Origin: Gnetum montanum | Lineage: Eukaryota; Streptophyta; Gnetopsida; Gnetales; Gnetaceae | NCBI GenBank assembly: GCA_015680685.1 | Contig: MNCI01002086.1 | Coordinates: 174,924 to 238,923, forward strand | Reading direction: 5' to 3' | Length of the DNA stretch: 64,000 bases | Shown here: positions 56,834-64,000 of the stretch, one piece after another | How positions within the stretch are numbered: the stretch's first letter is position 1 | Layout: each line of letters starts with the position of its first letter | The notes under the pieces: generated by a model | The model's input: only the letters and a program-made list of their open reading frames with translations | Told to the model about the DNA's origin: nothing | Databases searched by the model: none | Position numbers and translations under genes: made by a program

Positions 56834-57419
56834 CCCAAACATTTCATGTTTTAGTGGTTGGTAACTCTTACATTCTGTTGACATTTCATTCTAGTAGTGG
56901 GCATTTAAAGCATTTGGCAAGCAAATCCAAGCAGTAGTTAGCACCTTAGAGCACCATTGAGCACCCCATACACTGCAGCCTATCAACATCTAGATAACCC
57001 CTTTACATCCCACTCAGCACTACAGTGCACTACAAGTCCATAGGACACCATAGTAGCCAAGCTAGTAGGCACAGACCTTATAGTGGATGTTAGTATTCAC
57101 CCTAGGACACCCCAAAGACTCTAGCTACACTACTATTATGCTTGTCTATAACATGGTGTACCTTTGTAAAGCTCATTTGTAATTGCTACACTCCCCATCT
57201 AGGGTGGTATCATCCTTTCTTTCTCTCAAACTCATTGCATTTCAAGCATTTTCTTTGTTGTATTTTAAGCATTTTATTTAACATTTAGCATTGCATTGGA
57301 ATTTGTTTTGCTACTCTACATGCTTGTTGCACACTTGCATTCCCATTCTTGTGCCATGTTATCCCTCTATGCTTAGGCTTAGTTAGCCTCGATAGTGCTG
57401 AGAACATCATCAACACTCA

Positions 57420-57914
57420 CATTTTTGGCTAACCACACCACCCCCTAGTTGCACCCACTAACTTGGTTGCAACCAACAAAATTCCTATTTGATCAAAAAG
57501 ACCATCTAGGGCACTCCACCTCTATTTCCTAGCAAAGGCCCTTATGCAGAGGTGGAGTTGAGGCTGTGCACCCATGAACCCCTCCATGTTCTATCCATTG
57601 ATGTTTTTGGTTACTACAATCTTTTGGTACTAAAAGTAGGGCCTTGCCATTTCTTTTTGCTTTTTTTGATTGTTGTCTTGCATGCTCTCTCCACCACTAG
57701 TTGGTGTAGATTGGACCCCATCATCGGTTCCCCTAGAACCCTGTTGGACAAAAGCTAAAGTTCATCTTTGGCACTTAACCAAAATTCTGAGTGCTCAAGA
57801 GAGCATAGCTAGCTCGTAGTGTATAGAGCATAGTTAGCTGCAGTGTAGTGAGTGTAGCACTAGAGTTAGCCATTTTCAACAACTTTCATAAATAGCATTT
57901 TTTTTTGCATTTCC
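57420..57914 (+). other. C leader
   Basis: Starts ATTTTTGGCTAACC, possibly a strongly changed primer-binding site (compare ATTTTTGGCGCCG); this is uncertain. The open frame at 57552-57755 has no known motif. From 57786 GAGCATAG and AGTGTAG words recur. Confidence 0.4.
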
Positions 57915-58100
57915 ATACTTAGAATTTTTTCTACATTTTCATACTTAGCCAAGTTTTCTATAGTTTTACACTTAGTCAATTTTTTGTAGTTTCCATACTT
58001 AGCCATTCTTTTGCATTTTTATACTTAGTCATTTTTCTGCTACCAGCAAACTTAGTCATTTTTTCACAATTTTTAAAGTTAGCCAATTTTTGCAAATAGC
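57915..58100 (+). repeat. 26-27-bp tandem array before gag of C
   Basis: Seven units with the core CATACTTAGCCATTTTT. The ATACTTAG-like 8-mer starts at 57915, 57941, 57968, 57995, 58021, 58048 and 58075, so spacing is 26-27 bp throughout. Units differ from each other. It ends about 20 bp before the gag ATG. Confidence 0.9.
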
Positions 58101-58119
58101 AACTCTCACAACCTAATCT

Positions 58120-59636
58120 ATGTACATGAATTTAGATCAACCTTCCATGTTAGTGTCTAACACATTTGACACCATGATCCATGAAAAGGGTGCTATGCTA
58201 AGCCATGAACAATACAATTTTATTTGTGCTAAAATCTAAGCAAGATTACTAGTGGATTACCTTGACTTGGAGGCAAAACAAGACTACGAACGAGTCCACC
58301 AAGATAGATGATAGTACAACCCCTCCTTGTTCAACATAATCCCATTAATGAAGTCCTACCATTAGCTATTATCCCAACTCATTCATGCAAATGAGCCTAA
58401 TGTAAGGACAACCTACGAGGAAGCCTCACAAGATGAAGAAGATGAGTTCAAGGCCTACTCTAAACATGAGAGCCCCCTTTACACTATTTTCCAACAACTG
58501 ATGCCTAGTATGGCTCCTCAGTTTACTCCATCCATCCTATCCGAGATGGTGACCATGCTAATTCAACCTTCCTTGTAAGTGACTGCTGCATTTGCCCAAT
58601 CCTATGCTCACGTAAGGGCCACCTCCCAACCTTAGATGATTCAGGCATCCCATGTCCCACTTATCTCATCAACGTCCATGGAATCTATCCAACCCACTTA
58701 TGTGTGGTCCACCTTAGTCACCGCATCCATCCCTTAGCCAACACATCAACTAAACCTATCTACTATGATGTTAAACTGGCAATGATTGTTTGCTACAACG
58801 TTAAACTAGTAAACTCTGCAATCAATAATCTGACCCTACGCCATGCAACCAACACTAGCCCAGCTAATGTAATTAGCTGGCACATCCCCAAGCTTGGATC
58901 AGGTATTCTAGCTAATCCAAAGTTTGATAGAGGAGATCAATTGACTCAAAGCTTCCTCCTTTGAAATTGTTAAGGTGATGAACTTCTACTAGGATGACCC
59001 CATAACTCCCACAATTCCACCCCTCACTCCTCCAACTAGGGCCTAGTTGCCTCAACTCACCAAGTACAATGGTAAAGGGGACCCCAACGCACACTTGGTC
59101 ACATTTTGATCCAAGTGCATGCTCCTTCAAGCTTGGCCACATGCCATCATGTGTGTGTTCCCCATGTCACTCACTGGAAATGCCTTAGAATGGTATCATG
59201 TGCTATCCAAGGCCTCAATCTCTTCTTTGGAAGATCTCATAAGCCAGTTTGTGACATGCTTCAGGTACAACCTAAAACTTGAAGCAACATTTGACCAACT
59301 CATGTAAGTCAAGTAGGGGTTCCTAGAGCCCATGCCAAAATTCTTCCAACGCTGGAACACCACATTGAGTGAAATGCGTGAATCATTAGTAGAGATGAAA
59401 CTACTAGCCATCTTCAAGGGTGCAGTGAATGAGTTCATCAAGTTCAAACTATATTACTTGGCCTCGAAGTCTCTTAGCCAAGCCTTTGCCCAAACAAAAG
59501 GCATAGAAGAGGCAGCACAAGCTAGTAATGATTCAGCCTATGTGGCCTACAAAAACCAACATGCACACAAGAAAAAACACAATAGTGGAAATAATGGTCG
59601 TAAGCACAAAAGAAACCAATTAGGGCCCAAAGGCTA
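58120..59636 (+). pseudogene. Element C gag remnant
   Basis: ATG at 58120 gives MYMNLDQPSMLVSNTFDTMI, then LSHEQYNFICAKI before a stop. The middle part is Pro/Ser/Thr-rich with stops. The core at 59056-59636 reads LPQLTKYNGKGDPNAHLVTF, MLLQAWPHAIMCVFPMSLTG, NALEWYHVLSKASISSLEDL, FVTCFRYNLKLEATFDQLM, then FFQRWNTTLSEMRESLVEMK, FIKFKLYYLASKSLSQAFAQ and a basic tail with HKKKHNSGNNGRKHKRNQLG. This is Retrotrans_gag. At 59929-59970 a knuckle-like YYHYHQLSGHSTNN without cysteines follows. It is clearly homologous to B's gag. Confidence 0.85.
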
Positions 59637-59639
59637 ATT

Positions 59640-60740
59640 AGCCTAAGGCCCTAGCTCACAAATCTACCAACTCTGGCACCAACTCACTTACATCAACAAG
59701 GGTTGCCCCAAGGCCTAACTTTGACACAAGGATCACTCAAAGTATACACTGCTACTAATGGAACCCTCTAAACTACTAGAGAAACTCTTGAAAGCTGGGT
59801 GAATCTAACATAAATACATATCGAAGATTGCCCACCAAAAACATGATAGGTATTGTGAGCTACTAAGGAACCCCACCTTAGTAGTACCAAAGAAGCCCCT
59901 GATCCCACAACACTCCAAGCTAGACCAATACTATCATTACCACCAATTGTCTGGTCATAGTACAAACAACTATCGTGCTTTGTAGGATGACTTGCAAAGA
60001 ATAATAGAATAGGGCCAACTGGTACTCAATGCAATAAGCTAGTCCAATCTAGATGATGCCCCCTACATCATCAACTCCATCAACATAGGTGGCAAGTCTA
60101 AACCTTCATAACAACCTTTTGTGATCTATGTGCCTCCTAGTAAGGCAAGGATCCCCTCAGCCTCCACAAGTAAGAGGCCCCCCTTTGTTATCAAAGTGCC
60201 ACCTTAGGCAGCCACAACACCCTTTGTGGTCAAGGTCCCATAGCAATTTTCCAATAAGACATTAAACTGGCAACCAAACCAACCGTTCACTAAGATGCTA
60301 AACTAGCATGATGTAGCAACAAAAACTACTAAGATAATGAGTTGGTCCCACAACAACTCCTAAGCCACCATTTGTCATAAGGGTATCACAATGTGATGGC
60401 CCCTCACCTACCTAAATCCCAATAGTGGGTAATGTCTTAGTCCCTCCTTCTTCAAGGGTTGACCTCACTAGCAACCAGGGTAGGCCTACCAAATGGTAAT
60501 GCAAGATGATAAACAAGCACCTCGTAGCCTCCATGGCTAAATCAAAGGCCATAACTAGCAAGCAACAACCGAACACTAAGGCCCTTGACCCTAAGCAAGC
60601 CAAGAAACCCAAGCCTAAGTCCCCTCCATGAGAGATTCGTCTCTCAAGCCACATGGAGGAAGTCAAGGCCAACAAAAAGGTCAATGACAAGGATTTTGTA
60701 GCTGCACTAATCCAAATGAAACAAAATCTCAAGAAAAAGA
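59640..60740 (+). other. C gag-PR linker
   Basis: Frames are broken. It contains Pro-rich words (KARIPSASTSKRPPFVIKVP near 60150-60210) and the motif ATTAAACTGGCA at 60249 and CTAAACTAGCAT at 60299, shared with the array after PR. Confidence 0.45.
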
Positions 60741-61371
60741 ATACAACATTGAGCTTGTATGACCTAGTCATGACCTCATCTACTCACTGTCAAGCATTGT
60801 CCTAGATGTTCGCCTTCATTCCTATTATGGAGGACATCCTTGCAGATGAGAACATCATCCATGCAATGATGTTACCCTTGCATCATAGGAATTGGGTTCA
60901 ACATCCCTAGTGTTTCACAACGATGCAATCAAGGTCAACCCCAAATGAGGCGAGGTCACTATAGATCCATTGTCAATTAGCATACATGTTGGGCAATGCA
61001 CCATCTGTAGAGTGCATGTTAATGATGGTGTAGTAACAAATGTAGTTCTGTACTCCATCATTGACAAGCTAGGCTTGGCAGACAAAATCAAGCCAACCAA
61101 AATCATGTTTCTAAAATCCTTCAATAGACCATGCATCACTATCAAGGGTACAATCAACTTAGCCTTCATAGTAGGAAAGCGATTCTCCACTAGTAAATAT
61201 TTTACTATCATAGAGGATATGCTAGGCTTCAACTTGATCCTGGGCAGCCCTTGGCTAGCCCAACTATGGGTCATCTCCTCTCTCATTCATCAAGGAATCC
61301 ACCTTCCATACAAAGGTGGTCAAGTTATCATCCATGGTGATAACATCCCCCTCCAACTACCCACAACATAG
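60741..61371 (+). pseudogene. Element C aspartic-protease-like remnant
   Basis: LSLYDLVMTSSTHCQAL near 60750-60800 is the pre-protease motif also in B. The 133-codon frame from 60970 reads MSISIHVGQCTICRVHVNDG, VVTNVVLYSIIDKLGL at the active-site place (expected D-S/T-G-A; here N-D-G-V), MFLKSFNRPCITIKGTINLA, ISTSKYF-type FSTSKYFTIIEDMLGFNLIL, GSPWLAQ and IHLPYKGGQVIIHGDN. One of the longest preserved frames in the window. The lost active-site triplet suggests no protease activity. No RT follows. Confidence 0.8.
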
Positions 61372-61780
61372 ACATGGAGTAAGTGTTGGAGGTGGAGTTT
61401 CTTGATGGTACACTTGTGGCAACCAATGCAACACATAAGGCTAACACACTTGAATGAGTGGTTGAAGCCAATAGCATCCTAGAGAATCCTAAGCCTTGCG
61501 CACCCCTTGATCCATGCTCGGTTAGGAAGCAGCTACGTGACTAAGACTTTCCCTTGGCCAAAAACACACTAAGTGCCTACATACCCCTTGCCTCCATGGG
61601 CCATGCATTTTTTATTTTTTCTTGCATTGCATTTGTTCATGCATTTACATTTCACTTGCTTACCTAGTTTACACATTGCTTTTCTTTGTTTACACATCCA
61701 TCCACTTAGCTTACGCATTGCATTTAAAAAACATCAAAAACACATAAAAATAAAAAAAATCATAAAACTACAAAAACACA

Positions 61781-61900
61781 TGGCCCGAAATGGCCTTAAA
61801 CTATTGCTGTGGGCCAAAATGGTCTTAAACTAGTGCACATGGCCTAAAATGGATTTAAACTATCACTATAGCCCAAAATGGCCCTAAACTATCACTTCTC
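61781..61900 (+). repeat. 29-30-bp tandem array, four units
   Basis: Units of the type AAATGGCCTTAAACTATTGC. The TTAAAC core starts at 61796, 61825, 61855 and 61884 (spacing 29, 30, 29). The core is shared with the larger array 160 bp downstream. Confidence 0.88.
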
Positions 61901-62062
61901 ACATTGCCTTCCTTTCATTTGTGCATTTTAACTTTGTTACATAGTTACTGCTTGATGTTGTTTTTCTAGTTGATTTTTGTAGGATCTTGTAGGCACATAG
62001 CATGACTATGCATGTAGCATCACACCTCACACAAGCAGGGCAAGCATCTATTTGATATTATG

Positions 62063-62302
62063 TTAAACTAGCACTACAAGTCTTTTATGACTTTAAACTA
62101 GCACAACTCGTATTTGGGCTATGATGTTAAACTGGCATCCACAACATAGTCTTCTATGACTATAAACTAGCATAGTTCATCCTTGTGTCATGAAGTTAAA
62201 CTAGCACAACATCCATCATCCACTAAAATGTTAAACTAGCACATAATAATCTGCTAGGACTAAAAACTAGCACATCAAAGTTTACTAGGACCTTAAACTA
62301 GG
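62063..62302 (+). repeat. 30-35-bp array of TTAAACTAGCAC motif, eight units
   Basis: The motif starts at 62063, 62093, 62127, 62162, 62196, 62231, 62262 and 62293 (spacing 30, 34, 35, 34, 35, 31, 31). The 12-base core is kept much better than the spacers, which vary, often ending in (T/C)(A/T)ATGAC or ATG. Confidence 0.9.
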
Positions 62303-63916
62303 TTTGTAGTTTAGCATGCATGGCTCAACATCCATAGGTCTGCAAACAAGTGAGCATGAATACTTTCCATCCTCCATCATCTACTCACATATCAATGGGC
62401 CAAGTGGGGTGGGGCATTGTAGTTCCAAAATGGAGTTCACATGATCAAGATAAAGCCTTTGGAACACTTGTAGCGTCATTGCCCTTAGCATTTTGCTGAT
62501 CTTCTAGAAATTCCCTTGGGCATTTTACTGACCTTTTAGAGCTATTTCCACCATCCCTAGTAGTACTACCCCTAGGCTATGCCAATAGCATCATCATCCT
62601 TGGGTGTTTCATCAGTGGTTGGGGCTCTCATTGTTAGCACCACTTGCTGATGTCCCAACAGTATTGTGGCCCAGCCATTGCACTGCCATCCTCCAGCCCT
62701 CATCATTACTTGGGCTTGGAAGTGCATCCAAAACTGTGGCTCCCCATTGTCCTACTAGATTTCTAAGCTCTTTTCCTTGGTGTGGAGTCTTGATCACCTT
62801 CATTGTCATCACCTTTGGCCATCTCATTGGCCTCCCTTGGGTGCTCACTTTTGGTGTGGCTGTTGGAGCTTTTATAGCCTTCTAGCTTTGGCATCTGCAC
62901 TAGCCTTCTAACTTTGTAATTGTAAGCTCTTGCAATTTTTCTAGCACTTGTGGCACTTGTAGAACTTTGCAACCAATAGTTTGCTTTTATCTCTCATGTT
63001 GTGTGGTGGTTCTCTTGTTTCCTTTACATTGTGTTTATAAGATGAAGTCCTAGAGGTGGTCATTCAAAGGCATGGTTTATCGTAGCAGTAAGGCACCACA
63101 TTGCTTTGATGTGCTTGGTTGGACTCACCAAGTTGATCAAGAGTGCACATCCCTATCCTTGCTATAACCCACTCATAGTTACCTTTTCTACCTTATCTTT
63201 CTCTACCTTCCTTGCAAGATTCTTCGATGCACATGGTGCCCTCTTTCAATTGACCACAGAACCCATGATAGACATAATGCAACTCATTCCATGGAGAGCC
63301 TTTGTGGGCTAGTCAAAGCCTAAGTGGATGTAACACAAGTCATCTTGGGGAGGAAAAACCTATCTTACAGATGTGACATGGTTTCCTCTAAGTAAAGTCC
63401 ATTAAGTGGCACATAGTCAACTTGATGATAAGCATCTTGCAATTAGCATTTCATAAAAAAAGATGGGATAAAACATATCCCCAAGAAAAATCTAGCAAAG
63501 TTGTAATTTTACAAACAGTCCAACCTTGAATTCGAAATAGCCTTTTCATAAGCACTTCAATAAGAGGCCAACATGTCAAGGATAAGCCACTTTGGTGCCA
63601 TGGGTAATGGCTCTCTCACAAGCACTCTGACAAGAGGCCATTGTTTGATGACAAGCGACCCTGGTGCCATGATCATCATCAACCATGCTAACTCCACATC
63701 TTGCAACATGATACATCATTTGCATGTCATCCCTCCCTTACTATCTCTAAGCCAATTCCCTACACCAATTACCTATAGCATACCATTTCCCTTAGCACTC
63801 TTGAGCCTAACGAAGCATCATCTAATTAGGTACTGATGAGCAATGTTGGTGGTGTGTCTGCTATGGTGTTTTGGGTTCTTTGTTAATGTCTCTTGAGTGA
63901 CTCCTCCAAACATTGA

Positions 63917-63929
63917 CAAAGAGGACCAA
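63917..63929 (+). other. Polypurine tract of element C
   Basis: ACAAAGAGGACCA before the LTR start at 63930. Matches B's tract with one or two changes. Confidence 0.65.
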
Positions 63930-64000
63930 AGAAACACCACCAAATTTAAGCAACAACATTGTAATGGAAAATTTTTCTAAATGTCAACTCAAGGAAAATT
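63930..64000 (+). repeat. 3' LTR of element C, start only
   Basis: 71 bp matching 55875-55950 with about ten differences. First base is A instead of T. Cut by the window end. Confidence 0.8.

Larger units (their letters stand above)
55875..57419 (+). repeat. 5' LTR of element C
   Basis: Start TGAAACACCACC is matched at 63930-64000 by the 3' copy (CACCACCAAAT, ATTTTTCTAA(G/A)TGT(T/C)AACTC). The end at about 57419 (..CAACACTCA) is a guess from the TG..CA rule, since the 3' copy is cut by the window. A TATATATA box lies at 56826-56833. U3 carries several palindromic modules. Only about the first 15 bases resemble B's LTR. Confidence 0.7.
61372..63929 (+). other. Non-coding 3' region of C
   Basis: No RT, RH or INT found. 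Two repeat arrays (61781-61900 and 62063-62302), then a T/C-richer part at 62.4-63.3 kb with short open frames on both strands (62604-62882 and others) that have no known motif. The stretch 63540-63660 contains a partial tandem duplication, CACTTCAATAAGAGGCCAACATG against CACTCTGACAAGAGGCCATTGTT. Confidence 0.6.
55875..64000 (+). mobile_element. Element C: gag-PR LTR element without pol, runs off the window
   Basis: The 5' LTR starts TGAAACACCACCAAA at 55875 and the 3' LTR starts AGAAACACCACCAAA at 63930, after polypurine ACAAAGAGGACCA. Plus-strand gag (58.1-59.6 kb) and protease-like domain (60.7-61.4 kb) are homologous to B. No RT, RH or INT in 61.4-63.9 kb on either strand. LTR start to LTR start is 8055 bp. 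It is nested in G2 upstream of PR. Notable repeat arrays lie in U3, before gag, and after PR. Confidence 0.78.

Noticed and set aside
60412-61286. Minus-strand frames of 119 and 123 codons
   Set aside because: Antisense to C's protease region, whose plus-strand reading matches B.
62063-62302. CRISPR-like look of the regular 30-35 bp array (also 57915-58100)
   Set aside because: The repeated core is only about 12 bases, spacing varies, units are degenerate, there are no cas genes, and the context is a plant retroelement.
62604-62885. 93-codon frame with hydrophobic end
   Set aside because: Opposite strand is equally open (62612-62972); no motif; inside C's non-coding part.
1-64000. tRNA, rRNA or organelle-derived sequence
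   Set aside because: None was recognised by eye; a tRNA scan was not possible here.

Overview
This window looks like a gene-poor, AT-rich, repeat-packed stretch of a large plant nuclear genome. No gene looks intact. Nearly everything recognisable is decayed LTR retrotransposon: Ty1/copia and Ty3/gypsy gag, protease (PR), reverse transcriptase (RT), RNase H (RH) and integrase (INT) pieces full of stops and frameshifts, LTR pairs with many differences, and primer-binding sites whose CpGs have become TpG/CpA. Old, nested, poorly purged retroelements suggest a large-genome seed plant, perhaps a gymnosperm; that is inference and no species marker was seen. Labels used below: P1, M1 = copia; A, G1, G2 = Ty3/gypsy (A and G1 with tRNA-Asp-type primer sites of the Athila/Tat kind); B, C = gag-PR elements without pol; S1 = solo LTR. 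Left half, four nesting levels: plus-strand copia P1 (gag and PR start at 0.77-1.99 kb; PR, INT, RT and RH resume at 26.1-29.06 kb) is split by plus-strand gypsy element A (1989-26130). A's 3' LTR is split by minus-strand gypsy element G1 (11004 to about 25.5 kb). G1's 5' LTR is split by S1 (24529-25353), a solo LTR of G1's own family with a 5-bp target duplication. G1 also holds a GC- and CpG-richer, gene-like segment of unknown origin at 19.7-20.6 kb and an LTR-like stretch at 18.3-19.7 kb. Right half: minus-strand copia M1, a relative of P1 lying tail to tail with it, runs from its 3' end at about 29.8 kb to its gag at 46.04 kb. Plus-strand element B (30508-43713) sits between M1's INT and RT. 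Minus-strand gypsy G2 (from 46041, same family as G1) sits in M1's gag. Plus-strand element C (from 55875 past the window end) sits in G2 just upstream of its PR. The most unusual content is the B/C family: LTRs, a homologous gag and an aspartic-protease-like domain, long non-coding 3' parts, and no detectable RT, RH or INT. C also carries short-period repeat arrays: 26-27 bp units just before gag, and 29-35 bp units built on TTAAACTAGCAC after PR. Related motifs recur in B. This suggests a non-autonomous TR-GAG-like family with structured non-coding RNA or DNA, which would need partner elements for pol. None of the elements appears able to encode complete functional proteins as read here. There is one 37-bp assembly gap at 30939-30975.
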